Positions 1-9,686 of a stretch of 62,910 nucleotides of DNA are shown here, piece after piece. Origin of the DNA: an uncultured Ruthenibacterium sp. Its GTDB lineage: Bacteria; Bacillota; Clostridia; Oscillospirales; Ruminococcaceae. A program made the translations under genes and the position numbers. Location of the stretch: assembly GCA_944386555.1 (NCBI GenBank), contig CALXBN010000050.1:1-62910 (forward strand), read 5' to 3'. Position 1 is the first letter of the stretch. Each line of letters starts with the position of its first letter. Under the pieces are notes generated by a model. It was not told the DNA's origin and did not search any database. It worked only from the letters and a program-made list of their open reading frames with translations.

Positions 1-1761
1 TTCGGGGTGAACCCGGGCAGCTATGCCTCCGGCCAGCCCCGGGACCAGAACCCCCAGGTGACGGCTTTCGTGAACCGCCTGTACAATGTGGTGATGGGCC
101 GCAACGGCGACGAGAGCGGCCTGAACACGCGGACGGGCCTTTTGAACACCGGCGCCTACACCGGCGCACAGGTGGCCCACGGCTTTTTCTTCAGCAAGGA
201 GTACCCCAGCGGCCGGAGCGACGACCAGTACATTGCCGACCTGTACCGCGCCATGTTTGACCGCACCGGCGATTCCTCCGGCATCGCCACCTGGAAAACC
301 GTGCTGTACAACGGCCTGTCCCGTGTCTATGTGCTCAACGGCTTTGCCGGCGGCACCGAGTTCAAAAATCTGTGCGCACGCTACGGCATCACCCCGGGCA
401 GCGTGTCCAGCGGCCAGTGGCGGGACAAGGACCCCCTGGTGACCCAGTTCGTCACCACCCTGGCCCGGTACATGCTCAACCGCCCCATGCCCAGCGAGTA
501 CGAGATCAACGTCTACGCCCAGCGGGTGCTGGAAAGCAAGACCTCCGGCCCCGACCTGGTGCGCCAGTTCATGGCCGACCCCTCGTTCCAGAGCTATTAC
601 AACAGCCTGTCGCCCAACGACGCCTCCCGTATGCTGTACAATGCCCTGCTGGGCCGGGAAAACGACATCAGCAGCTATGAGATCAGCATCTATGTGAACC
701 TGATCAACAGCGGCGGGCGCAACAGCGCCATTGAGGCCATGATCAAAAGCGAAGAGTTCAAGCAGCACTGCGAGGCCATGCACGTGCCCTACACCGCCGC
801 CTATGAGGCCAGCCTTACCGTCACCGTGGGCAGCAGCGCCGTCACCATGGACGCTTTGCGCACCGTGGCCGGCGTGGTGCAGGCGGAGCTGTCGGCCGAG
901 ATGCTGAAATACCCCGAGCTGGTGAAGGCCCAGGCCGTGGCGGCCCACAGCTACATCACCGCCCAGCACAACGCCGGGGTGAAGGCCCCCGCCGTGCACT
1001 GGAAAGAGCCCACCCAGGAAGTGAAGAACGTGGTCAACCAGGTGATCGACCAGTTCGTTTTGTACACCGCAGGCGGCAAAACCACCGTGGCCCTCACGCC
1101 CTACTACAGCCACTCGCCCTACACCACGTCCTTTGCCGCTTCCAGCGCCTGGCACACCAGCGCCTATCCCTGGCTGACGGCCCAGAGCACCGAGTACGAC
1201 CACCTGGCCAAGAGCCAGGGCGGCTACGCCACCGCCGACCAGGTGGTGCGCATCGACAGCGAGCAGCTGACGAAAGTGTTCAACGCCATGTACAACGCCT
1301 CCGGCAAGGGCATCACCCTGGAAGGTTCCACCAAAGATCTGGTCACCGTCTATCAGAAAAACGGCAGCGGCTACGCCAACAACCTGCTGACCCATGTGCT
1401 GTGGTTCGACCAGACCCAGAACAACGGCGCCGGCGGCTGGGTGCGCAATTCCACCCCCAGCGTGCAGTACTTCTGCAAGGCGGCCGCCGAGACCCTGGGC
1501 CTGGACATCTTCCCCAGCACCGTGCTGAAGAGCATCACCTACGACGGCTACAGCAACGGCAAGGCCTACTGGAAGTTCACCTTTGCCTCCAAGCAGGTGG
1601 CTGTGGGCGCCGGCCTGGGCATGAGCCAGTGGACGGCCTACGGCTTCGCCAGCCGCCAGAGCAATATGAACGACTACAAGAAGATCCTGCTGCACTTCTA
1701 CAACACCGTGCCCCGCGGTTCGTCCGGTACCAATGCCTGCAAAGTAGGCACCCTGAGCTGA
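1..1761 (+). CDS. SpoIID/LytB-like cell-wall protein with DUF4214 repeats, 5' end outside window
   Basis: The frame is open from base 1. The GTG at 7 is probably not the start, because the residues around it (FGVNPGS..SGQ) recur near residue 130 (YGITPGS..SGQ) as a spacer between repeats, so the gene begins upstream of the window. Residues 1 to about 260 carry DUF4214-type units (LYR.MFDRTGD.SG, then GF..S.EF), a module of secreted proteins. Residues 270-560 resemble SpoIID/LytB: AELSAEM followed by ELVKAQAVAAHSY matches the block holding the catalytic Glu of SpoIID, and GAGLGMSQWTA matches the family's late G.G.SQ motif. Inferred role: exported peptidoglycan-modifying or remodelling enzyme. 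Whether it acts in sporulation or on the vegetative wall cannot be told. A terminator follows the stop. Confidence 0.8.
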   Translation, partial: FGVNPGSYASGQPRDQNPQVTAFVNRLYNVVMGRNGDESGLNTRTGLLNTGAYTGAQVAHGFFFSKEYPSGRSDDQYIADLYRAMFDRTGDSSGIATWKTVLYNGLSRVYVLNGFAGGTEFKNLCARYGITPGSVSSGQWRDKDPLVTQFVTTLARYMLNRPMPSEYEINVYAQRVLESKTSGPDLVRQFMADPSFQSYYNSLSPNDASRMLYNALLGRENDISSYEISIYVNLINSGGRNSAIEAMIKSEEFKQHCEAMHVPYTAAYEASLTVTVGSSAVTMDALRTVAGVVQAELSAEMLKYPELVKAQAVAAHSYITAQHNAGVKAPAVHWKEPTQEVKNVVNQVIDQFVLYTAGGKTTVALTPYYSHSPYTTSFAASSAWHTSAYPWLTAQSTEYDHLAKSQGGYATADQVVRIDSEQLTKVFNAMYNASGKGITLEGSTKDLVTVYQKNGSGYANNLLTHVLWFDQTQNNGAGGWVRNSTPSVQYFCKAAAETLGLDIFPSTVLKSITYDGYSNGKAYWKFTFASKQVAVGAGLGMSQWTAYGFASRQSNMNDYKKILLHFYNTVPRGSSGTNACKVGTLS

Positions 1762-1778
1762 CCGCGTCCTGCGCGCGC

Positions 1779-1811
1779 AAAGGCCCCTTCCCGACGGAAG
1801 GGGCCTTTTCT
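1779..1811 (+). terminator. Rho-independent terminator after SpoIID-like gene
   Basis: An 11-bp perfect stem (1781-1791 with 1796-1806, AGGCCCCTTCC) with a 4-nt loop is followed by TTTTC. The remainder of 1812-2058 shows no credible gene; a 65-codon ORF at 1823-2020 lacks a ribosome-binding site. Confidence 0.85.
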
Positions 1812-2058
1812 CACGGACACGGGTGTATTCTAAAGAAGGACAAAAAGCGCGCTCATCCGCTGCAAAGGCGGGCCAGGGGGAGTCATCCGGACGCAGTGCG
1901 CCGCGCGCACCGGCGAAAAAGAGCCGGGGCGGGAAATTGCCGAAGCCTGCGATTTTCCGTTTTGACAAGAATGAAACCCGACCGAAAGTGGAAGTTGTGC
2001 AATGTTCTGCGGAAAAGTAACAAAAAAGTTACAAAAAATTCACGGCCGCCCGCTCTCC

Positions 2059-2087
2059 TTGCTTTTATTCTAACAATTTAGTATAAT
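2059..2087 (+). promoter_or_regulatory. Sigma-A-type promoter of the oligopeptide transporter operon
   Basis: TTGCTT (2059-2064), 17-bp spacer, TATAAT (2082-2087). It lies about 80 bp before the binding-protein start in an AT-rich island within GC-rich DNA. Confidence 0.8.
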
Positions 2088-2168
2088 AAAACGCAAGTTC
2101 TGAAATTTCCGGGCAGCCTGTGCCGGGAATGTGTTTGGAACAAAGACAATTTTTGGAGGGAAAAAGCA

Positions 2169-3917
2169 ATGAAAAAAGCACTTGCACTGGTGCTGGCTTT
2201 GACCATGGCCCTGTCCATGGCGGCCTGCGGCGGTTCTGCCTCTTCCAGCGCCCCCGCTTCTGCGGCCGGCTCTGAGGCCAGCTCCGCAGCTGACAGCACG
2301 CCTGCTGCCACCGGCACCACCATGACCAACGGCGCCTATCCCGGCACTGCGGACCCCGAGTCCGTCTCTGTGAACCTGGCCAGTGAGCCGCCCGAGATGT
2401 GCAGCATCACCACCACCGATGCCAACGCCATCACCGTTCTGCGCCACACCGTTGAGGGCCTGACCACCCTGGACGGCGAGAACACCCCCGTGCCCGGCGT
2501 GGCCGAGAGCTGGGACATCAACGAGGACGGCACCGTTTATACCTTCCACCTGCGCAGCGACAGCGTGTGGAGCAACGGCACGCCCGTGACCGCCGCCGAC
2601 TTCGTTTTTGCGTGGACCACGCTGTTTACCCCCACCACCGGCGCTGCCTATGCCGGCACCTGGGCGCCCTATATTGCCGGTGCGTCTGAGCTGCTGAACA
2701 CCGACATCGAGGATACTGCCGCCCTGGAGGCCGCGCAGGAAGCCCTGGGCGTGAAGGCCATCGACGATACCACGCTGGAAGTCACCCTGACCCAGCCCTG
2801 CGAGTATTTCCTGAGCCTGTGCGCTTTCCCCAACTTCTACCCCGTGAACGAGGACTTCTGGAACTCCATGAACGGTGTGGACGGCTATGCCCTGGATGCT
2901 GACGCCATGCTGTACAACGGCCCGTACGTTGTCAGCGAGTGGCAGCACGAGGACCACCTGACCATCTCCAAGAACGAGAACTACTGGGATGCCGCCAACA
3001 AGGGCTTCATCCCCAACATCAACTTCGCCATGATCAGCGAGAGCAGCACCGCACTGAACAGCTTCCAGGGCGGCGAGCTGGATATGATCGGCCTGGCGGG
3101 CGACCAGAAGCAGCTGCTGGAGGCTGAAGGCTGCACTCCCGGCCAGTATGACGACGGCGCCGTGGGCTATCTGGAGTTCAACACCACCGAAAGCGCCAGC
3201 ACTGCCGCCCTGGCCAACGCCAAGGTGCGCACGGCCCTGACCCTGGCCATCAACGCCGAGAGCCTGTGCCGCGACGTGCTGCAGAACAGCTTTGAAGTGG
3301 CCGACGGCTTTACCCCTGCCGCCGTGAACGAGGGCGAGTATGCCGCGCAGCGCGGCAACCTGATCGACCGCACCATGTCCGATGAGGAGATCAAGGCCCT
3401 GTTCGACGAAGGCTGCGAGGAGGCCGGTGTGGACCCCTCCACCATCACCCTGAAGTACGTCACCGACGAGGGCGATAGCGCCTACCAGACCGCCGCGTTC
3501 ATCCAGAACCAGTGGGCTGAGAAGCTGGGCATCAACATGGAAGTGAACCAGATGACCTTCCAGAGCCGCCTGGATGCGCAGACCAACAAGGACTTTGACG
3601 TGGTGTTCGCCCTGTGGTCGCCCGACTACAACGACGCCCTGACCTATCTGGACATGTGGATGACCAACAACGGCAACAACCACACCGGCTGGGGCAGCGA
3701 GGAGTATGACGAGCTGATCAACCAGGCGTTTGCCGAGGCCGACACCCAGGCCCACCGCGACCTGCTGGTGCAGGCCGAGACCCTGCTGATGGAAGAGATG
3801 CCCATTGGCCCCATCTACTTCCGTACCCGCGACTACATCTGCTCCGACAAGCTGACGGGTGTGGTGCGCAACGCGTTCCAGGATATGCTCCTGACCTACG
3901 CCACCATCAACGCCTGA
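2169..3917 (+). CDS. Oligopeptide ABC transporter substrate-binding lipoprotein (SBP family 5)
   Basis: 582 aa. Residues 1-20 form a lipoprotein signal ending in MAAC (lipobox Cys at 20), followed by a Ser/Ala-rich linker of about 30 residues that tethers the domain to the membrane. The mature part is a family-5 solute-binding protein (OppA/DppA/MppA type): it has the GLTTLDGEN..PVPGVAESW opening block, the YTFHLR..VWSNG.PVTAADF block and a late LLMEEMPIGPIYF segment. Start: ATG with TTGGAGGG just upstream. It should capture peptides outside the cell and deliver them to the permeases encoded at 4165-6122. The exact peptide class (di- or oligopeptide) cannot be read from sequence. Three hairpins follow, probably setting a high ratio of binding protein to permease. 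Confidence 0.93.
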   Translation: MKKALALVLALTMALSMAACGGSASSSAPASAAGSEASSAADSTPAATGTTMTNGAYPGTADPESVSVNLASEPPEMCSITTTDANAITVLRHTVEGLTTLDGENTPVPGVAESWDINEDGTVYTFHLRSDSVWSNGTPVTAADFVFAWTTLFTPTTGAAYAGTWAPYIAGASELLNTDIEDTAALEAAQEALGVKAIDDTTLEVTLTQPCEYFLSLCAFPNFYPVNEDFWNSMNGVDGYALDADAMLYNGPYVVSEWQHEDHLTISKNENYWDAANKGFIPNINFAMISESSTALNSFQGGELDMIGLAGDQKQLLEAEGCTPGQYDDGAVGYLEFNTTESASTAALANAKVRTALTLAINAESLCRDVLQNSFEVADGFTPAAVNEGEYAAQRGNLIDRTMSDEEIKALFDEGCEEAGVDPSTITLKYVTDEGDSAYQTAAFIQNQWAEKLGINMEVNQMTFQSRLDAQTNKDFDVVFALWSPDYNDALTYLDMWMTNNGNNHTGWGSEEYDELINQAFAEADTQAHRDLLVQAETLLMEEMPIGPIYFRTRDYICSDKLTGVVRNAFQDMLLTYATINA

Positions 3918-3952
3918 GGACAGTATCTGCCCTATCAGGGATTGCAAAGCTC

Positions 3953-3997
3953 AGAACCGGCTGCCTGCGCGCAGTAGGCAGCCGGTTCTTCCTTTTG
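3953..3997 (+). terminator. Terminator-like hairpin between binding-protein and permease genes
   Basis: Perfect 14-bp stem (3953-3966 with 3976-3989) with a 9-nt loop, followed by a T-rich stretch. It lies inside an apparently single operon, so it probably acts as a partial terminator or an mRNA-stabilising 3' end for the binding-protein message. Confidence 0.7.
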
Positions 3998-4022
3998 CGC
4001 AGCCGCCGGTTTTGGGCGGCAC

Positions 4023-4099
4023 AAACAAACAGGCAATGCGGCCCTGTTTGTTTCTCTAAAGGCCGGCAGCGGCCTTGGGGCCCTTGGGCCTTTAGAGAA
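4023..4099 (+). other. Two further intra-operon hairpins
   Basis: An 11-bp perfect stem (4023-4033 with 4043-4053) is followed by a 13-bp perfect stem (4052-4064 with 4087-4099). The two overlap by two bases, so they compete slightly. Neither has a clear T tract. Inferred to be RNA processing or stability elements ahead of the permease gene. Confidence 0.6.
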
Positions 4100-4164
4100 G
4101 CAAATAAACCGCGTGCCCCGAGTGACCCACATATCATATTCTGAGGAAAAGGAGCTGATGATCC

Positions 4165-5109
4165 GTGGCAAGATTCATCGGGAAACGTCTCATCTATTCC
4201 GTGCTGACGATTTTTCTGCTGTTGACGATCACCTTCTTCATGATGCATCTGATGCCCGGCAACCCCTTTGCCACCGGCAAGGCCATCAACGAGAACGTAA
4301 TGGCTGCGCTGGAGGCCAAGTACGGCCTGGATAAGCCCCTGTGGCAGCAGTTTCTGATCTATGTGTCCAACGCGCTGCACGGCGACTTCGGCGTGTCGTA
4401 TAAAAACGGCCGCTCGGTCACCTCCATCATCGCCGAAAGCTTCCCCTATTCGGCCGAGCTGGGCATCCGCGCCATGATTTTCGCCACCATTGCCGGCCTG
4501 CTGCTGGGCATTCTGGCGGCAGTAAAGCGCAATACCGTCTGGGACTCCGGCAGCATGTTCATCGCGCTGCTGGGCGTATCCATGCCCAGCTTCATCATCG
4601 GCGCCCTGCTGCAGTATTTCCTGGGCCTGAAATTGCCGGAGCTGATCGGCTTCCGGCTGTTCCCCATCACCGGGTGGAACACGGAGATGAGCAAGATCCT
4701 GCCGGCCTTTGCCCTGGGCTTCAGTACGCTGAGCGTGGTCAGCCGGCTGATGCGCACCAGTATGCTGGACGTGCTGAACCAGGATTACATCAAAACCGCC
4801 AAAGCCAAGGGCCTGTCCCAGAAAAAAATCATCTGGAAGCACGCGGTGCGCAACGCCATCATGCCCATCGTCACCGTGCTGGGCCCCCAGGTGGCGGCCA
4901 TCCTCACGGGCGCCTTCGTGGTGGAAAACATCTTCGGCATCCCCGGCATGGGGCGGTTCTTCGTGACCAGCATCCAGAACAACGACTTCACGCTGATTGC
5001 GGGCACCACGCTGTTCTACGGCGCGTTCCTGGTGATTGCCAACCTGGTGGTGGACGTGCTGTACTGCTTTATTGACCCGCGCGTGAAACTGGCGGAAAAG
5101 GAGGGATAA
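4165..5109 (+). CDS. oppB: Peptide ABC transporter permease, OppB/DppB family
   Basis: 314 aa integral membrane protein with about six hydrophobic segments. The N-terminus (ARFIGKRLIYSVLTIFLLLT) and the conserved HLMPGNPF stretch are typical of OppB/DppB. The EAA loop that contacts the ATPases is at about residue 212 (TAKAKGLS.KKIIWKHA), and the late FGIPGMG motif is intact. GTG start at 4165 with AAGGAG about 11 nt upstream. It forms the membrane channel with the next gene. The stop is 5 bp before the oppC start. Peptide specificity, Opp or Dpp, is not resolvable. Confidence 0.93.
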   Translation: MARFIGKRLIYSVLTIFLLLTITFFMMHLMPGNPFATGKAINENVMAALEAKYGLDKPLWQQFLIYVSNALHGDFGVSYKNGRSVTSIIAESFPYSAELGIRAMIFATIAGLLLGILAAVKRNTVWDSGSMFIALLGVSMPSFIIGALLQYFLGLKLPELIGFRLFPITGWNTEMSKILPAFALGFSTLSVVSRLMRTSMLDVLNQDYIKTAKAKGLSQKKIIWKHAVRNAIMPIVTVLGPQVAAILTGAFVVENIFGIPGMGRFFVTSIQNNDFTLIAGTTLFYGAFLVIANLVVDVLYCFIDPRVKLAEKEG

Positions 5110-5114
5110 CGGGC

Positions 5115-6122
5115 ATGAGCAAGAAAAAGGAACTGGCCGCCCAGCTGGCGGCCCAGGCCGAGGCCCGCAGGGCCGCGGCCGCCCCGTATACCCCCAACGC
5201 TGCGGATTTCCAGTGGGTGGGCCCCGACGCCTCCTCCCGCGAGGCCATCGCCCGCCCCTCCATGAGCTTTTTCCAGGATGCCATGCGCCGGCTGTTCTCC
5301 TCCAAGAAAGCCATTGTGTGCATTGCCCTGATCCTTCTGATCGTGGTGTTCTGCGTGTTCTACCCCATGATCAGCCCCTTTACCGAACAGGAACAGCACG
5401 TCACCCATTCCAACGCGGCCATGTTCAGCGTGTGCCCGGACACCGGCAAAATGCACATCCTGGGCACCGATACCCTGGGCCGTGACCTGATGACCCGCGC
5501 GGCCATGGGCGGCCGGCTCAGCCTGGCCATGGCCCTTACCGCCGTGGTGGTGAACGGCGTCATCGGCCTGGTTTACGGCGGTGTCAGCGGCTATGTGGGC
5601 GGCTGGCTGGACAATATCATGATGCGCGCGGTGGAGATCATCAACGGCATCCCGTACCTGATCCTGCTGATCGTGCTGATGATGGTGCTGGATACGGGCG
5701 TCAGCAGCATGATCCTCGCCTACATCCTGGTGGGCTGGACGGGCATTGCCCGCATGACCCGCGGCCAGATCGTGTCCCTGAAAGAGCAGGAGTTCGTCAT
5801 TGCCGCCAAGGCCATGGGCGCAAAGCCCCGGCGCATCCTGTTCAAGCACCTGATCCCCAACCTGCTCAGCGTGATCATCGTGCAGATGACCATGGCCATC
5901 CCCGGCATGATCTTCAACGAGAGCTTCCTCTCCTTCATCGGCCTGGGCGTGCCCGTGCCGGCTTCCTCCTGGGGCCAGCTGGCCAACGACGGCTTCGACC
6001 GCTTCCGCCTGTACCCCTCGCAGATGATGATCCCCGCGGTGCTGATCTGCGTCACCATGCTCAGCTTCAACCTGCTGGGCGACGCGCTGCGCGACGCATT
6101 TGACCCGAAACTGAGGAGGTAA
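5115..6122 (+). CDS. oppC: Peptide ABC transporter permease, OppC/DppC family
   Basis: 335 aa. A charged, Ala-rich cytoplasmic N-terminus of about 60 residues precedes the first membrane span (IVCIALILLIVVFCVF), as usual for OppC. The periplasm-facing segment holds HILGTDTLGRDLMTR, a family hallmark. The EAA loop is near residue 232 (AAKAMGAKPRRILFKHLIPN). It partners OppB in the channel. The ATG is preceded by GGAGG overlapping the oppB end, and the gap to oppD is 5 bp, consistent with translational coupling. Confidence 0.93.
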   Translation: MSKKKELAAQLAAQAEARRAAAAPYTPNAADFQWVGPDASSREAIARPSMSFFQDAMRRLFSSKKAIVCIALILLIVVFCVFYPMISPFTEQEQHVTHSNAAMFSVCPDTGKMHILGTDTLGRDLMTRAAMGGRLSLAMALTAVVVNGVIGLVYGGVSGYVGGWLDNIMMRAVEIINGIPYLILLIVLMMVLDTGVSSMILAYILVGWTGIARMTRGQIVSLKEQEFVIAAKAMGAKPRRILFKHLIPNLLSVIIVQMTMAIPGMIFNESFLSFIGLGVPVPASSWGQLANDGFDRFRLYPSQMMIPAVLICVTMLSFNLLGDALRDAFDPKLRR

Positions 6123-6127
6123 GGCAC

Positions 6128-7129
6128 ATGGCAGATGTATTGAAAGTAGAAAACCTGCACGTGTCCTTCGACACCTATGCGGGTGAGGTGCACGCCGTGC
6201 GCGGCGTCACTTTCCATGTGGGCGAGGGCGAGGTGCTGGCCATCGTGGGCGAATCCGGCTGCGGCAAATCCGTCACCGCCCAAACCATCATGAAGCTGAA
6301 CCCCATGCCCCCCGCCCGCATCAAGGAGGGCAGCATCGACCTGTGCGGCAAGGACATTGTGGCCGCCAGCGAGAAGGAGATGCAGGATATCCGCGGGCGC
6401 CTGGTGAGCATGATCTTCCAGGACCCCATGACCTGCCTGAACCCCACCATGAAGGTGGGCAAGCAGCTGACCGAGGCCATCAGCCAGCACCGGAAGATGA
6501 CCCGGGAGGAGGCCAAAAAAGAGGCCGTCCGCCTGCTGGAGATGGTGCAGATCCCCAATGCGGCCGAGCGCGCGGAGATGTATCCCCACGAATATTCCGG
6601 CGGCATGCGCCAGCGCGCCATGATCGCCATGGCCATGAGCTGCGAACCCAAGCTGCTGATTGCCGACGAGCCCACTACCGCCCTGGACGTGACCATCCAG
6701 GCCCAGATCATGCAGCTGATGGCCAAGGTGCGCAAGGAGACGGGCACCGCCATCATCCTGATCACCCACGACCTGGGCGTGGTGGCCAACCTGGCTGACC
6801 GCGTGGCCGTAATGTACGCCGGCAAGATCATGGAGACGGGCACCGCCGAGGATATCTTCTACCGGCCGCAGCACCCCTATACCCAGGCCCTGCTGAAAAG
6901 CCTGCCCACTGTGGATACCGACCGCAGCGAGAAGCTGGTTTCCATTGCCGGCACCCCGCCGGACCTGTTTGCGCCGCCCAAGGGCTGTGAATTTGCCAGC
7001 CGGTGCGACCACTGCATGAAGCTGTGCAAGCAGCATGTGCCGCCTACCTACGACGTGGGCGGCGGCCACATGGCCCGCTGCTGGCGGCTGCACCCGGATT
7101 TCCCCAAAGACCAGAAGGAGGGCAACTGA
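6128..7129 (+). CDS. oppD: Peptide ABC transporter ATP-binding protein, OppD/DppD family
   Basis: 333 aa cytoplasmic ATPase. Walker A GESGCGKS is near residue 42, Q-loop FQDPM near 96, signature YSGGMRQR near 157, Walker B LLIADEP near 178 and the H-loop after THDLGVV. The C-terminal oligopeptide/dipeptide transporter domain carries the conserved Cys set (GCEFASRCDHCMKLC...CW) known in DppD/DppF-type proteins. RBS GAGGAGG lies directly upstream. It energises uptake as a heterodimer with the product of the next gene. Confidence 0.95.
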   Translation: MADVLKVENLHVSFDTYAGEVHAVRGVTFHVGEGEVLAIVGESGCGKSVTAQTIMKLNPMPPARIKEGSIDLCGKDIVAASEKEMQDIRGRLVSMIFQDPMTCLNPTMKVGKQLTEAISQHRKMTREEAKKEAVRLLEMVQIPNAAERAEMYPHEYSGGMRQRAMIAMAMSCEPKLLIADEPTTALDVTIQAQIMQLMAKVRKETGTAIILITHDLGVVANLADRVAVMYAGKIMETGTAEDIFYRPQHPYTQALLKSLPTVDTDRSEKLVSIAGTPPDLFAPPKGCEFASRCDHCMKLCKQHVPPTYDVGGGHMARCWRLHPDFPKDQKEGN

Positions 7130-7130
7130 T

Positions 7131-8144
<1,014 letters not shown>

Positions 8145-8202
8145 CAGGAGGGCGCCCGGGCAAAAGGCTCAGCGGCATCAAAAATTGGGTGCAAGAACCC
8201 CG

Positions 8203-8240
8203 CAAAAACGCGGCAATCCGTCAGGATTGCCGCGTTTTTT
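8203..8240 (+). terminator. Terminator of the peptide transporter operon
   Basis: AAAAACGCGGCAATCC pairs with GGATTGCCGCGTTTTT around a 4-5 nt loop and ends in a T run. The flanking A tract lets it also work from the opposite strand. Confidence 0.9.
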
Positions 8241-8263
8241 CTTTCGGCCCCGGCTCGGGGCGC

Positions 8264-8287
8264 AAAAAAAGCCCCGGCAAGGGGCTT
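8264..8287 (-). terminator. Terminator of the DEAD-box helicase gene
   Basis: Read on the minus strand, an AAAGCCCC/GGGGCTTT stem is followed by seven T. It lies about 40 bp beyond the helicase stop. Confidence 0.8.
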
Positions 8288-8325
8288 TGGGCAGAAAGGC
8301 CGCGGTGCGTTTGAGACGGCGGCGG

Positions 8326-9465
8326 TCAGAAAACGGCATCCACGATATCGCCGTTTTCGTCGAAGGCAATGGGTTTGGCGGTGCTGCGGGTCAGCCGCAG
8401 CATGTCCCGCACGCGGATACGCTCCTCTTTGGTGTACAGCAGATAGCTGGTGCCGGTGTGTTTGGCCCGGCCGGTGCGGCCGATGCGGTGGGTGTAGTAC
8501 TCGTTGGAGGGGGGCACATCGTAATTGATCACCGCATCCACCTGGGAGACATCGATGCCGCGGGCAGCTACGTCGGTGGCCACCAGCACGGCGATCTCGC
8601 CGTTTTTGAAGGCGGCCATGATCTTGTTGCGCTCGGCCTGGGACAGATCGCCGTGCAGGCAGTCGGCCACGAAGTTCAGCCGGGCCAGCTGGTTGGCCAG
8701 CATGGCGGTCTCGTACTTGGTGTTGCAGAACACCATCACCCGCTTGTAGCCGTTTTTCAGGATGATGTTGGTCAAGTCCGGCAGCTTGTTGCGGCCGGTG
8801 GTCAGGATCATGTACTGGTCGATCTTCGGCGCGGAATCCTCCACGGGCTGCACGGTGATCTCCTCGGCGTCCCGCTGGTACAGCCAGCCGATGTCCATCA
8901 CTTCGCGGCTGATGGTGGCGCTGAACATGGCCAGGCGCCTGCGGGCTTTCAGCTCCTCGATGATGCGGCGCACGTCCTTATAAAAGCCCATGTTCAGCAT
9001 TTCGTCGGCCTCGTCCAGCACGATGTCCCGGATGTGGCTGATGTCGATGGTGTGCCGGTTGATATGGTCCTGAAAACGGCCGGGGGTGGCCACCACGATC
9101 TGGGGGCCCTTTTTCAGCTTGTCGATCTGTTTTTGCATATTGGCCCCGCCGTACACGCACACGATGCGGATATCGGGGTAAAAGTGGGCCAGGTCCTGCA
9201 AATCCTCGGTGATCTGCTGGGCCAGTTCCCGGGTAGGGGCCAGCACCACGGCCTGGGGATAGCGCTTGTCCTGCTCCAGGCCCAAAATCAGCGGAATGCC
9301 GAAAGCGCAGGTTTTGCCGGTGCCCGTGGGCGCTTTGGCGATCACGTCCCGTCCCGCCAGCATGGGGGGGATGGCTTTCTGCTGCACTTCGGTCATCTCG
9401 GTGAAGCCCATGCGCTCCACCGCCTGCTGGATGGGCTGGGGGATGTCCAGCTCGGAAAAATACAT
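8326..9465 (-). CDS. DEAD-box ATP-dependent RNA helicase
   Basis: 379 aa, the minimal two-RecA-domain core with almost no C-terminal extension. All motifs are present in order: Q motif (FTEMTEVQQKAIP), I (APTGTGKT), Ia (PTRELAQQ), Ib (TPGR), II (DEAD), III (SAT), V (ATDVAARGID) and VI (HRIGRTGR). RBS GAAGGAGAG precedes the ATG. It probably unwinds RNA during ribosome assembly or mRNA decay, like CshA/RhlE proteins, but lacks the long basic tail of CshA or the RNA-binding domain of DbpA. Single-gene unit with its own promoter and terminator. Confidence 0.95.
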   Translation of the reverse strand: MYFSELDIPQPIQQAVERMGFTEMTEVQQKAIPPMLAGRDVIAKAPTGTGKTCAFGIPLILGLEQDKRYPQAVVLAPTRELAQQITEDLQDLAHFYPDIRIVCVYGGANMQKQIDKLKKGPQIVVATPGRFQDHINRHTIDISHIRDIVLDEADEMLNMGFYKDVRRIIEELKARRRLAMFSATISREVMDIGWLYQRDAEEITVQPVEDSAPKIDQYMILTTGRNKLPDLTNIILKNGYKRVMVFCNTKYETAMLANQLARLNFVADCLHGDLSQAERNKIMAAFKNGEIAVLVATDVAARGIDVSQVDAVINYDVPPSNEYYTHRIGRTGRAKHTGTSYLLYTKEERIRVRDMLRLTRSTAKPIAFDENGDIVDAVF

Positions 9466-9527
9466 CTCGGGTTCTCTCCTTCGTCATGCGGCGCCCGGCG
9501 CCCGGGTGCGTCCGCGCATATACAAAT

Positions 9528-9556
9528 ATTATATCCCATCCGCCGGCACAGTTCAA
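9528..9556 (-). promoter_or_regulatory. Promoter of the DEAD-box helicase
   Basis: On the minus strand: TTGAAC (9551-9556), 17-bp spacer, TATAAT (9528-9533), about 60 bp from the start codon. Confidence 0.75.
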
Positions 9557-9611
9557 CATCTTTTCGCCCGCCCCGCCCGGGAAGGCCGGCGGCCCCGGGG
9601 CGCCCGGGCGC

Positions 9612-9654
9612 AAAAAAAGCGCGGGGCCGCCTCACAGGGGAGGCCGCCCCGCGC
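9612..9654 (-). terminator. Terminator of the M20 dipeptidase gene
   Basis: A 14-bp GC-rich stem with one mismatch around TCACAGGGG-like loop sequence is followed by seven T on the minus strand. Confidence 0.8.
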
Positions 9655-9686
9655 CGGGGGGTGGCATGCCGGCGCGGCGGCCGGGC

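Noticed and set aside
1823..2020. 65-codon ORF between the SpoIID-like gene and the peptide transporter
   Set aside because: No ribosome-binding site, basic low-complexity translation, and lies between a terminator and a promoter.
2070..3947. 625-codon minus-strand ORF opposite the peptide-binding protein
   Set aside because: Same GC artefact; covers the promoter and RBS of the real gene and has no domain.
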